From JAZKFT01 sp039925965 (GTDB lineage Bacteria > Bacteroidota > Bacteroidia > Chitinophagales > Chitinophagaceae): a DNA stretch of 64,000 bases. The stretch spans positions 1 to 64,000 of the forward strand of contig JBDSXW010000122.1 of the NCBI GenBank assembly GCA_039925965.1. The letters are read 5' to 3'. Position numbers and translations under genes: made by a program. Below the pieces are notes generated by a model. It was not told the origin of the DNA. It worked only from the letters and a program-made list of their open reading frames with translations, and did no database searches. Positions 36,090-44,396 of this stretch are shown piece after piece. How positions within the stretch are numbered: position 1 is the first letter of the stretch; every line of letters starts with the position of its first letter.

Positions 36090-36998
36090 ATGAGTAAAAA
36101 AATCTTGGTTCTCTATTATTCCCAATCGGGACAACTGAGTAATATTATCAACAATCTGACCGCCCCGCTTATTGAGGCTGGCCATACAGTAGAAACAGTT
36201 AGAGTTGAACCGCTCCAGCCTTACCCTTTTCCGTGGTCGGGAAAAAGTTTTTTTGCAGTGATGCCCGATTGTGTGCTGGGTGTGCCCACCGAACTGAAAC
36301 CTTTCGAACTAAAAGAGCCAGCCTATGATCTGGTGGTGTTTGGTTACGCAGCATGGTTCCTTTCGCCCAGCATACCTGCCAACTCCGTATTGAACCATCC
36401 CTTGATAAAACCGCTATTGAAAAACACGCCGGTAGTCACAATTACAGGTGCCCGCAATATGTGGATCAGTGCTATGGAGCGGATCAGGCAAATGCTAACC
36501 AGCCTGGAGGCAAGACATGTGGGCAATATCGCATTGGTGGATAAACATGCTAACCTCGTAAGTTTCGTTACCATCCTTTATTGGATGTTTACTGGCAAAA
36601 AAGACCGGTATCTGAACCTTTTTCCTAAGCCGGGCGTGGCAGATGCGGATATTGAAAACTGCAAAATCTTTGGCAGTATTGTTGAAAAACATCTTGTGAC
36701 AGGAAGTTTTGCGGGGATGCAGGATCAGTTATTGGCGCAAAAAGCGGTGGTGGTAAAATACAACCTGATGTTTATTGAATCCAAGGCAAAGAAGATTTTT
36801 GCCATTTGGGCCAATCTAATTGTGAAAAGAAAAAACCGGACGCCGTGGCTTGTGGCTTTCAAGTATTATCTTATAATTGCGTTGTTTATCGCGGCCCCGA
36901 TTATACTTACGGTGGATGCGCTATTTTTTAAACCTTTTTTATCTAAACGAATCAGGAGGCAGAAACAATATTATTCAGGCGTAAACCAATCAAATTAA
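36090..36998 (+). CDS. darA: Dialkylresorcinol biosynthesis protein DarA, flavodoxin-like
   Basis: A 302-residue protein whose N-terminus is flavodoxin-like: KKILVLYYSQSGQLSNI is the FMN-phosphate loop and DLVVFGYAAWFLSPS lies in the isoalloxazine-binding region. The C-terminus has a hydrophobic helix (YYLIIALFIAAPIIL), suggesting membrane attachment. It sits one base before darB. In known DAR pathways DarA aromatises the cyclohexanedione made by DarB to the dialkylresorcinol, which fits a flavin-dependent step. Assignment rests on family plus neighbour; the enzyme class itself is clear. Confidence 0.85.
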   Translation: MSKKILVLYYSQSGQLSNIINNLTAPLIEAGHTVETVRVEPLQPYPFPWSGKSFFAVMPDCVLGVPTELKPFELKEPAYDLVVFGYAAWFLSPSIPANSVLNHPLIKPLLKNTPVVTITGARNMWISAMERIRQMLTSLEARHVGNIALVDKHANLVSFVTILYWMFTGKKDRYLNLFPKPGVADADIENCKIFGSIVEKHLVTGSFAGMQDQLLAQKAVVVKYNLMFIESKAKKIFAIWANLIVKRKNRTPWLVAFKYYLIIALFIAAPIILTVDALFFKPFLSKRIRRQKQYYSGVNQSN

Positions 36999-36999
36999 A

Positions 37000-38148
37000 A
37001 TGTCTTTTAAAGAGGTCTATATTAATAACACGTCATCTTTTTTTCCCAACGAGCCGGTATTAAATGATGAGATGGAAGCGTACCTGGGATATATTAATGA
37101 CACACCCTCAAGGTCTAAAGCCATTGTGTTGCGGAACAATGGTATTAAACGCCGGTTTTACGCACTCACCAAAGAAGGCGTAACAACACATACCAATGCC
37201 CAAATGACCGCCGAAGCCGTAAAAGCGTTGTTCAAAGACAACCCGGAAGATATTAAGTCGGTAGAACTGATCAGTTGCGGCACTTCTACTCCTGACCAAC
37301 TGATGCCTTCTCATGGCGTAATGGTACATGGCCACCTGCCGGAAACCAATCCGGTGGAAGTCGTTTCTCCCGCTGGTGTGTGCTGTGCGGGCATGCATGC
37401 TTTCAAATACGCCTACCTCGCTACAAAGGCCGGCGATGTTCACCAATCAGTTGCTACCGGTTCAGAACGTTTTTCTCGTTCCCTGATGTCGAAAAATTTT
37501 GAAGATGAGGCACAAAGATTAAAGCAGTTGGTTGATGATCCCTATATTGGTTTTGAAAAAGAATTCCTGAGATGGATGCTATCTGACGGTGCAGCGGCTT
37601 TTCTAATTTCTGATACAAAAAATGAAACCGGCATCAGTCTCCGGATAGAATGGATGGAAGGTTTTTCGTATGCCAACGAACTGTCAGCATGTATGTATAT
37701 GGGCAGCGAAAAACAGAAAGACGGCACCTTAAAAAGTTACCAGGAGTATTCCCCCCAGGAGTTAATGGCACAATCTATTTTAACCATTAAGCAAGACGTA
37801 AAACTGCTTAGTAAAAACATCGTATTGTATGGTGGATATGGGGTAAAAGCGTCTTTGGCCAAGCATGGCGTTAAATCAGAAGAGATCGACTTCTTTCTGC
37901 CGCATATGTCGAGTGAATTTTTTAAAGACAAAATCTACACACAATTGATTGCCAACGAAACTGGCATCATGTACGATAAATGGTTTGTAAACCTAAGCCA
38001 GGTGGGAAATGTGGGCGCCGCTTCTATCTATTTTATGGTTGATGAATTGTTTCATAGTGGCAAGCTAAAAGCGGGTGATAAGATTTTCCTGCTCGTTCCG
38101 GAAAGTGCCCGGTTTTCTTACATGTATAGTTTGCTTACCGTGGTGTAA
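37000..38148 (+). CDS. darB: DarB, ketosynthase III-like cyclase
   Basis: A 382-residue KAS III-type enzyme. The catalytic triad is visible: Cys129 in GVCCAGMHAFKY, His in FFLPHMSSEF and Asn in VNLSQVGNVGAAS. DarB joins a beta-ketoacyl thioester to a 2,3-unsaturated acyl thioester by Michael addition and Claisen closure, giving a dialkyl-cyclohexanedione that DarA aromatises. Length and motifs fit DarB better than housekeeping FabH (about 320 residues). It is co-transcribed with darA. Confidence 0.9.
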   Translation: MSFKEVYINNTSSFFPNEPVLNDEMEAYLGYINDTPSRSKAIVLRNNGIKRRFYALTKEGVTTHTNAQMTAEAVKALFKDNPEDIKSVELISCGTSTPDQLMPSHGVMVHGHLPETNPVEVVSPAGVCCAGMHAFKYAYLATKAGDVHQSVATGSERFSRSLMSKNFEDEAQRLKQLVDDPYIGFEKEFLRWMLSDGAAAFLISDTKNETGISLRIEWMEGFSYANELSACMYMGSEKQKDGTLKSYQEYSPQELMAQSILTIKQDVKLLSKNIVLYGGYGVKASLAKHGVKSEEIDFFLPHMSSEFFKDKIYTQLIANETGIMYDKWFVNLSQVGNVGAASIYFMVDELFHSGKLKAGDKIFLLVPESARFSYMYSLLTVV

Positions 38149-38437
38149 TTTATGGTAGCAGCAACGCCTACAAGGGACCAAGCCACACAAAGGTTTATCA
38201 AAGGGATGAATGATTGCTTTTTACTAAAAGTTCTTTTTTGAAAAAATTCCGAACCCGGAAGAAAGCAGAAGGTGATTGATTACTTTTTGAGATACTATAA
38301 AAGCCCAACGGGCTAATAAAAAGCATCATAAATAAGGAATTGCAAGACAAATACTAAGAATGATTTCTATTGTTTTTCTTTGTAAAAACTTTGAACACTT
38401 GTGACTTCGTGGCAGATCCCCGTTAAATAATTGTAAT

Positions 38438-38845
38438 ATGAAAACAGAAGATATCCCCCAGGACATTGGTGCCCTCAACAAACTCACAAAAGAGATGGTG
38501 TATGCCGTGGATGATTCCGGCAACTATAAAACAGAACTCAGTAGCGGCTGGCAGGTAAAAACTACCGCCCTGGATCTGGCCTGGCAGGACATTGAACAAC
38601 GAATAGAAAATGCCCGGCAAAAGGTACTGAGCAATGAAGCCAGCCCCATCCTCTTTTTTATGGAACTAAGACTGATGGACTTAGGCATTTTAGCGGCCTA
38701 CACTGGCTTTTGGAAATGGAACATCAAGCAACATTTAAAAGCCGGTGCTTTTAAAAAATTATCAGAAAAAAAATTACAGCAATACGCGGAGGCTTTTAAT
38801 ATAACTGTGGAAGAACTTAAAACCATGACCGTAAATGAAGCATGA
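38438..38845 (+). CDS. Small soluble protein of the flexirubin cluster
   Basis: A 135-residue protein with no signal peptide or membrane helix, predicted mainly alpha-helical (DLAWQDIEQRIENARQKVL). Its 3' end overlaps the start of the BtrH-like gene by 11 bp, implying translational coupling. I do not recognise the family. From coupling it may be a partner of the BtrH-like protein or the ABC transporter. A 289-bp gap separates it from darB, so it may have its own promoter (an A/T-rich stretch with CTTTGTAAAAACTTTG occurs near 38378). Confidence 0.7.
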   Translation: MKTEDIPQDIGALNKLTKEMVYAVDDSGNYKTELSSGWQVKTTALDLAWQDIEQRIENARQKVLSNEASPILFFMELRLMDLGILAAYTGFWKWNIKQHLKAGAFKKLSEKKLQQYAEAFNITVEELKTMTVNEA

Positions 38846-39848
38846 ATTTGAACATTTGCAGGCCGCTCACTGCGAAAATGGTGTGACCACAAATTTACTG
38901 AGAACCATTGGCGTAGATAAAATAACCGAACCACTTGCATTTGGCATCGGTTCAGGATTGTTCTTTGTGTATGTACCATTTCTAAAAATAAACAAAGGTC
39001 CTGCCATCGCGTTCCGCACCATGCCCGGGCTTATTTTTAAGAGGACCTGTAACTCGCTGAACATCCCGGTAGTAAGAAAGAAATTCAGTTCCAAAGAATC
39101 AGCTGAAAAATATTTACAGGAATGTCTTGCAGCCGGCCAGCCTGTGGGCTGCCAGGTGGGTGTTTATTACCTTACTTATTTTCCAAAAGAATATCGGTTT
39201 CATTTTAATGCCCACAACATTATTGTATATGGCAAAGAAGATGACCGCTACCTGATCAGCGATCCGGTAATGGAAACAGTTACCTCTTTATCCAGTTACG
39301 AACTGGAAAGGGTGCGCTTTGCCAAAGGAGCGTTGGCACCAAGAGGACAAATCTATTATGCCAAAGAACAAAAGATCGTTACCGACCAACAAATAGCCAA
39401 AGCCATCGAAACCGGCATTAAAAGAAATGTGAACCATATGATCCGGATACCGGGAAGTATTGCTGGGGTCAAAGGCATTGCGGCAACCGGTAACAAAATA
39501 AAAAAATGGCGTGATAAATTAGGTCAGCAGATAGCAGGACTGTACCTGGCGCAATTGGTGCGCATGCAGGAGGAAATTGGCACAGGAGGAGGCGGATTCA
39601 GGTACATTTATGCCGCATTCCTGCAACAGGCCCATGCGTTTCAGCCAAAAGATGAATTGCTGGAGATATCCAAAATATTTACACAGGCCGGCGATACATG
39701 GCGCAATGCTGCGGTACAAGCAGCGGGCATTTACAAGGGACGGATTGGTACCCAGGCCGATTTTAATACCATGGGCGATTACCTGATTGAAATTTCAGAA
39801 ATAGAAAAAACGGCTTTCAAGGCTTTGTCTAAAATAAAATGGCATTGA
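38835..39848 (+). CDS. BtrH-like protein, putative acyl-ACP transferase
   Basis: The 337-residue protein has a BtrH-type N-terminal domain, a papain-like fold that in butirosin synthesis moves an aminoacyl chain from an ACP to an amine. Candidate catalytic residues are Cys13 in AAHCENGVTT, His127 in FNAHNIIVYG and Asp143 in YLISDPV. The second half (about 190-337) is helical. It overlaps the upstream small gene and the ABC ATPase start, so the three are tightly coupled. In a flexirubin cluster an ACP-to-hydroxyl transfer, making the ester between polyene acid and dialkylresorcinol, is an attractive inference. Confidence 0.8.
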   Translation: MKHEFEHLQAAHCENGVTTNLLRTIGVDKITEPLAFGIGSGLFFVYVPFLKINKGPAIAFRTMPGLIFKRTCNSLNIPVVRKKFSSKESAEKYLQECLAAGQPVGCQVGVYYLTYFPKEYRFHFNAHNIIVYGKEDDRYLISDPVMETVTSLSSYELERVRFAKGALAPRGQIYYAKEQKIVTDQQIAKAIETGIKRNVNHMIRIPGSIAGVKGIAATGNKIKKWRDKLGQQIAGLYLAQLVRMQEEIGTGGGGFRYIYAAFLQQAHAFQPKDELLEISKIFTQAGDTWRNAAVQAAGIYKGRIGTQADFNTMGDYLIEISEIEKTAFKALSKIKWH

Positions 39849-40603
39849 TGACCCATGCGGCTGTGAGCATAAGGGACCTTGGATTCAGGTATCCCGGCCA
39901 GTCTGTCAATAGCATCAACCACCTGCACCTGGAAGTAGCCGAAGGCGAACGCTTTGGATTGTTTGGTCCTAATGGTGCCGGCAAAACCACGTTGATGAAC
40001 TGCATGACCGGGCTGCTCAATTATCAGCAGGGAAATATCCGGCTCTTTGGTCAGGAAGTGAAAGGCGACCGAAAATCCATCAGCAAATACTTTGGTTTTG
40101 TACCTCAGGATTTTTCTTTTTACCAGGAATTAAGCCCGGTAGAGAACCTCAACTTTTTTGGTGCCTGGTCGGGCATGGATAAGAAAGCCATTAAAACAAA
40201 ATCTGTAGAACTGCTGGAAGTACTCGGCCTCGCCGATGTCCGCAACAAACAAGTACAAAAGTTTTCAGGAGGCATGAAACGCCGGGTGAACCTGGCGATT
40301 GGGGTCATCCATACGCCACGCATTTTATTTTTAGATGAACCTACGGTAGGTGTGGATGTGCATACCCGGCAAGCCATCATTAGTTACCTCAAAACATTGA
40401 ATTCTAACGGCACCACGCTTATTTATACTTCGCACCAACTAAGCGAAGCAGAAGATCTCTGCGACCGCGTTGCCATGATAGACGGCGGCAAAATTCTGGT
40501 ACATGATTTCTTAAGCCAGTTACTGGCCGATCATAGCGAAGAAGGCCTGGAAGGTTTGTTCATACAATTAACCGGTAAAAATTACAGGGACAGCAATGTA
40601 TAA
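39839..40603 (+). CDS. ABC transporter ATP-binding protein
   Basis: A 254-residue ATPase with Walker A GPNGAGKTT, Q-loop FVPQDFSFY, signature FSGGMKRRV, Walker B ILFLDEP and the H-loop in YTSHQLSEAE. It resembles the drug- and lipid-export group (CcmA/NatA-like). Its start overlaps the BtrH-like stop, and its end overlaps the permease by 8 bp. Together they form an ABC-2 exporter, presumably for a pigment intermediate or lipid; no experimental role is known to me. Confidence 0.93.
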   Translation: MALMTHAAVSIRDLGFRYPGQSVNSINHLHLEVAEGERFGLFGPNGAGKTTLMNCMTGLLNYQQGNIRLFGQEVKGDRKSISKYFGFVPQDFSFYQELSPVENLNFFGAWSGMDKKAIKTKSVELLEVLGLADVRNKQVQKFSGGMKRRVNLAIGVIHTPRILFLDEPTVGVDVHTRQAIISYLKTLNSNGTTLIYTSHQLSEAEDLCDRVAMIDGGKILVHDFLSQLLADHSEEGLEGLFIQLTGKNYRDSNV

Positions 40604-41879
40604 ACTTCGGGCCACCATCATGAAAGACCTGCAGATTTTGACCCGTGATAAAGTGGGTCTGATTTTTATGTTTGCCATGCCGATCGTTTTAGCCATTGTG
40701 ATCACCGCTACGCAAAACAGCACTTTCGAACTGGTAAACAAAAACAAAGTACCACTTATTTTATGCAACCGGGATACTGGCCAGTGCAGCCGGCAACTGG
40801 TACAAGCCATTGAAAAAGTGGGCATGTTCGAGGTAAAGAAAGTGCCGGGCAATCAATCAGAAAAAGAGATCGCGGAGCGGATGCATAAAAAAGATGCACT
40901 TATTGCGATCATCATACCAAAAGATTTTAGTGAAAAAGTGGTAGCAAAGGCAAAAGCCACCGCAACCAAGGCGTTGAATAATTTCGGGCTTCAAACTGAC
41001 ACCGTAAAACGCCACGAAACAGACAGCATCCAACCGATTAGCCTGTTGTATCACCCGGTATTGCAGGAAGCTTTCAGGCAATCCATTCAGGGTGCCTTAC
41101 GCAGCACGCTACAAATGGTGCAAAGTAAACAGGTGCTTAAAAGCATCTACTTTTCCTTAAATGAAGAAGAGATAACAGATACCCTGGAAAATGAGATCAT
41201 GAATAACCAGGTAGCCATCAACGAAATACCGATTTCAAGAGATGGCAACAAAACCATACCCAACGCCACCCAGCACAATATCCCGGCCTGGACCATTTTT
41301 GCCATGTTCTTTGTGGTGATATCCCTGGGAAGTAGTGTAGTGCGGGAAAAATTGAATGGCAGTTTTATCCGGTTAAAGACCTTGCCTACCAACTATTTGC
41401 TCGCACTGCTGAGCAAACAAATAACTTACCTGCTGGTAACACTGGCCCAGGCGGCGTTTATTTTTGCCATTGGTATCTGGCTGTTTCCTTACCTGGGATT
41501 GCCAAAACTAAATTTACCATCTGATCTCTTTGGGCTTTTTATTGTGTCATTTATCTGTGGATGGTGTGCGGTAAGTTTTGCCATATGTGTTGGGGTCTTT
41601 GCACAAACGCAGGAACAGGCGAACGGAATAGGGGCAGTTTCAATTGTGTTACTGGCCGCCATCGGTGGCTTGCTGGTTCCAAGTTTTGCCATGCCTGCAT
41701 CTTTTCAGCAGGTAATAAAACTATCACCTTTGCATTGGTGTCTCGAAGCCTACTATGGCCTGTTTCTTGAAGGTGGTAAGTTCAAGGATATTTTATTGAA
41801 TATCTTGCCTTTATTGGGTATTACTATATTATTTCAGTTAATTGCATTACTCGGTTTAAAAAGAAAAAATCTGATTTGA
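40596..41879 (+). CDS. ABC-2 type permease
   Basis: A 427-residue permease. One N-terminal transmembrane helix (about 20-42, LIFMFAMPIVLAIVI) is followed by a ~200-residue periplasmic domain. Five or six C-terminal helices follow from about 228 onward (IFAMFFVVISLGSSVV, then the LPTNYLLALLSKQ amphipathic segment). The fold is that of ABC-2 exporters (YhhJ/drug type). It pairs with the ATPase upstream, with which it shares an 8-bp overlap, and lies 10 bp before an ACP gene. Confidence 0.9.
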   Translation: MYKLRATIMKDLQILTRDKVGLIFMFAMPIVLAIVITATQNSTFELVNKNKVPLILCNRDTGQCSRQLVQAIEKVGMFEVKKVPGNQSEKEIAERMHKKDALIAIIIPKDFSEKVVAKAKATATKALNNFGLQTDTVKRHETDSIQPISLLYHPVLQEAFRQSIQGALRSTLQMVQSKQVLKSIYFSLNEEEITDTLENEIMNNQVAINEIPISRDGNKTIPNATQHNIPAWTIFAMFFVVISLGSSVVREKLNGSFIRLKTLPTNYLLALLSKQITYLLVTLAQAAFIFAIGIWLFPYLGLPKLNLPSDLFGLFIVSFICGWCAVSFAICVGVFAQTQEQANGIGAVSIVLLAAIGGLLVPSFAMPASFQQVIKLSPLHWCLEAYYGLFLEGGKFKDILLNILPLLGITILFQLIALLGLKRKNLI

Positions 41880-41889
41880 ATTACTTACC

Positions 41890-42153
41890 ATGGAGACAGC
41901 GCAATTAAAACAGCAGTTAAAAAAACAAATAGTAGAATTCCTCAACCTGCTATCGGTAAATCCTGAAGATATCAAAGACGATGAACCATTATTTGGCGAA
42001 GGTCTTGGACTGGATTCTATCGACTCTATTGAGTTAATCGTATTGCTAAACCGGGAATACGACGTGGTGATAAAAGACCCGAAAGAAGGTCGCAAGATAC
42101 TGGTGGACATTAATACCATGGCCGATTACATTGAGAAACACCGCACAAAATAA
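41890..42153 (+). CDS. Acyl carrier protein 1
   Basis: An 87-residue ACP; the phosphopantetheine attachment serine is Ser43 in GEGLGLDSIDSIELIVLL. It is the first gene of the plus-strand ACP-KS-CLF triplet and carries growing acyl chains. Its sequence is close to the ACP at 50952-51215, which heads the sister triplet, while the third ACP (57907) is more distant. Confidence 0.93.
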   Translation: METAQLKQQLKKQIVEFLNLLSVNPEDIKDDEPLFGEGLGLDSIDSIELIVLLNREYDVVIKDPKEGRKILVDINTMADYIEKHRTK

Positions 42154-42164
42154 AACCAACTTTA

Positions 42165-43349
42165 TTGGACAGGATCGTTGTAACAGGGATGGGTGTTATC
42201 AGCGCTATAGGAAATACTGTAGCTGAAAACCGGGTAGCGCTTATGGAAGGAAAATGCGGAATTGGTCGCTTAGAAACCTTCCCGTCGAAATTTGCAGGTA
42301 TCCTTCCGGTAGGGGAAATAAGAATACCCAACCATGCATTGCAGGAACAACTTGATGCTTACGAACCGGGAGTTACCCGTACCAGTTTACTGGCGCTTTA
42401 TGCGTTTAAGGAAGCGATTACCAATAGCTATCTCTCCATCGCACAAATAGCTACTGATACCGCATTGATTGGTGCCAGCACGGTTGGTGGCATGTGCCTT
42501 ACTGATGAGATGTACTATGATTCCAAAAAAGGTGGTCCGGGTTCGGAATACCTTTCTTCGTACGATTATAGTGCTACTTGTATGTACCTGCAAAAAAGGT
42601 ATGCAATCAACGGCCCGGTTAATACCATTAACACAGCTTGTTCGTCATCTGCCAATGCCATTATGTACGGGGCAAGGCTTATAAAAAGCGGGAAGGTTAA
42701 AAGGGCCATTGTAGGCGGCTTTGACAGCCTTGCAAAATTTACTATCAACGGGTTCAATGCGTTGCACATTTTATCCCCGGAGATCTGCACGCCATTTGAT
42801 GCGGACCGTAAAGGGTTGAATTTGGGCGAAGGCGCAGCGTTTCTTGTATTGGAAAAAGAAAGCGAGGTAGCCGATAAAAAAATATATGCGGCATTGAGTG
42901 GCTATGCCAATTCCAATGATGCCTTTCATGCTTCCTCTTTGTCTGAAAATGGGGAGGGCCCATACACAGCGATGGAGTCAGCCCTCACAGTTGCTAAATT
43001 AGGTGCTGGCGCAATAGATTTTATTAATGCCCATGGCACCGGCACTGAAAATAACGACCAGGTAGAAAGTGTCGCCATGATGCGGCTGTTTAATAAAGTA
43101 CCCTCATTTAATTCTACCAAGGCTAATATTGGCCATACACTTGGTGCCGCAGGCGCTATCGAAGCAGTGTATTGTATTTTAAATCTCTCTGAACAGGAGT
43201 TGTACCCGGGACTTCATTTTAAAACGCCCATTTCTGGCCTGGAACTACAACCCATTCCTTTTTACAAAAAAGCAACGTTAACACATGTCATGTCTAACTC
43301 TTTTGGTTTTGGCGGTAATTGTTCATCACTTATTTTTTCCAAAGCCTAA
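42165..43349 (+). CDS. Ketosynthase (KAS II type), active
   Basis: A 394-residue beta-ketoacyl-ACP synthase with an intact Cys-His-His triad: Cys159 in NTACSSSANAI, His in NAHGTGTENND and His in ANIGHTLGAAGAIEAV. It extends the acyl chain with malonyl-ACP. The apparent start is TTG (MDRIVVTGMG...), 11 bp after the ACP stop. It is a clear paralogue of the ketosynthase at 49749-50948, sharing stretches such as GARLIK, TACSSSANAI and GLNLGEGA. Works with the CLF-like protein that follows. Confidence 0.92.
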   Translation: MDRIVVTGMGVISAIGNTVAENRVALMEGKCGIGRLETFPSKFAGILPVGEIRIPNHALQEQLDAYEPGVTRTSLLALYAFKEAITNSYLSIAQIATDTALIGASTVGGMCLTDEMYYDSKKGGPGSEYLSSYDYSATCMYLQKRYAINGPVNTINTACSSSANAIMYGARLIKSGKVKRAIVGGFDSLAKFTINGFNALHILSPEICTPFDADRKGLNLGEGAAFLVLEKESEVADKKIYAALSGYANSNDAFHASSLSENGEGPYTAMESALTVAKLGAGAIDFINAHGTGTENNDQVESVAMMRLFNKVPSFNSTKANIGHTLGAAGAIEAVYCILNLSEQELYPGLHFKTPISGLELQPIPFYKKATLTHVMSNSFGFGGNCSSLIFSKA

Positions 43350-43352
43350 CGC

Positions 43353-44396
43353 ATGTTTTACATCCATCAAACATCCTGCATATCGCCACAACAAAGTTTC
43401 AGGGATATAAACCTGGACGAATTGAATGTCTATTCCGACCAAAGACTTTTGGCCATTGAACCTGGTTACAATGGCATCCCGCCAGGTGTATTGAGAAGAA
43501 TGGGTAAAGCAGTGCGCATGGGTGTTGGTGCTGCTATGCAGACGCTGCAAAACAAGGCTGCGCCAAATGGCATAATCATGGCAACGGCGAATGGCGGAAA
43601 GGAAGATTGTGTGAAATTTCTAAACCAGATCATTGAATATGATGAAGGCCTGCTGACGCCCATAAACTTTGTACAAAGTACACCCAACGCCATTGCTGCC
43701 CAGATAGGCCTGTTAACTGGTAATCATGGCTATAATATCACCCATTTACATTTGGGCCTTGCATTTGAATTTGCCGTAATGGATGTAGTGATGTTGCTCG
43801 AAGAAAACCCTGGGAATAGTTATTTACTGGGAGCTGTTGACGACATTTCGTTATACAATTACGTTTTTGAAGAAAAGGATGATTTGTATAAAAAAGAACC
43901 GTTAAGTGCCCACCTGCTCTACCAAACCGACTCACCGGGTTGCGTTCCTGGCGAAGGGGCAACTATGTTTTTGATCAATGGAGATCAAAATGGTTCCCTG
44001 GCAAAACTGGTTGGTGTTGATACGTTGCATAGCGAGGATCCAATCGCCGTAAAAGAAAAATTACAGGATTTTTTAAGGAACTATTTACCAGCAGGTGAAG
44101 TTATCGATCTCCTGCTGTCCGGCGAAAATGGAGACAACCGCCTACTTAAATATTATACTGCCTGCGAATCTATAATCGATGAGCATGTCGCAATAGCCCG
44201 TTTTAAACATATGAGCGGGGAATACCCAACTGCAGTGGCCATGGGGCTTTGGCTCTGTTGCCATATTCTGCAAAAACAAACGATTCCGGATCATATGGTT
44301 AAAAGAGCAACTAAAACGCTATATAAAAACATACTCATTTATAACAATTTTAAGGGGGCACAGCACAGTTTTATGCTTGTTTCAATTCCGACTTAA
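43353..44396 (+). CDS. Chain-length-factor-like ketosynthase homologue
   Basis: A 347-residue ketosynthase-fold protein lacking the catalytic residues. Where a ketosynthase has the active-site Cys this reads THLHLGLAFEF, and where the second histidine lies it reads MSGEYPTAVAMGLW. Such proteins pair with an active ketosynthase and set chain length, as in aryl polyene and type II polyketide systems. It begins 4 bp after the ketosynthase stop. The last 26 bp overlap the convergent CrtI-like gene. It is the sister of the protein at 48684. Confidence 0.82.
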   Translation: MFYIHQTSCISPQQSFRDINLDELNVYSDQRLLAIEPGYNGIPPGVLRRMGKAVRMGVGAAMQTLQNKAAPNGIIMATANGGKEDCVKFLNQIIEYDEGLLTPINFVQSTPNAIAAQIGLLTGNHGYNITHLHLGLAFEFAVMDVVMLLEENPGNSYLLGAVDDISLYNYVFEEKDDLYKKEPLSAHLLYQTDSPGCVPGEGATMFLINGDQNGSLAKLVGVDTLHSEDPIAVKEKLQDFLRNYLPAGEVIDLLLSGENGDNRLLKYYTACESIIDEHVAIARFKHMSGEYPTAVAMGLWLCCHILQKQTIPDHMVKRATKTLYKNILIYNNFKGAQHSFMLVSIPT

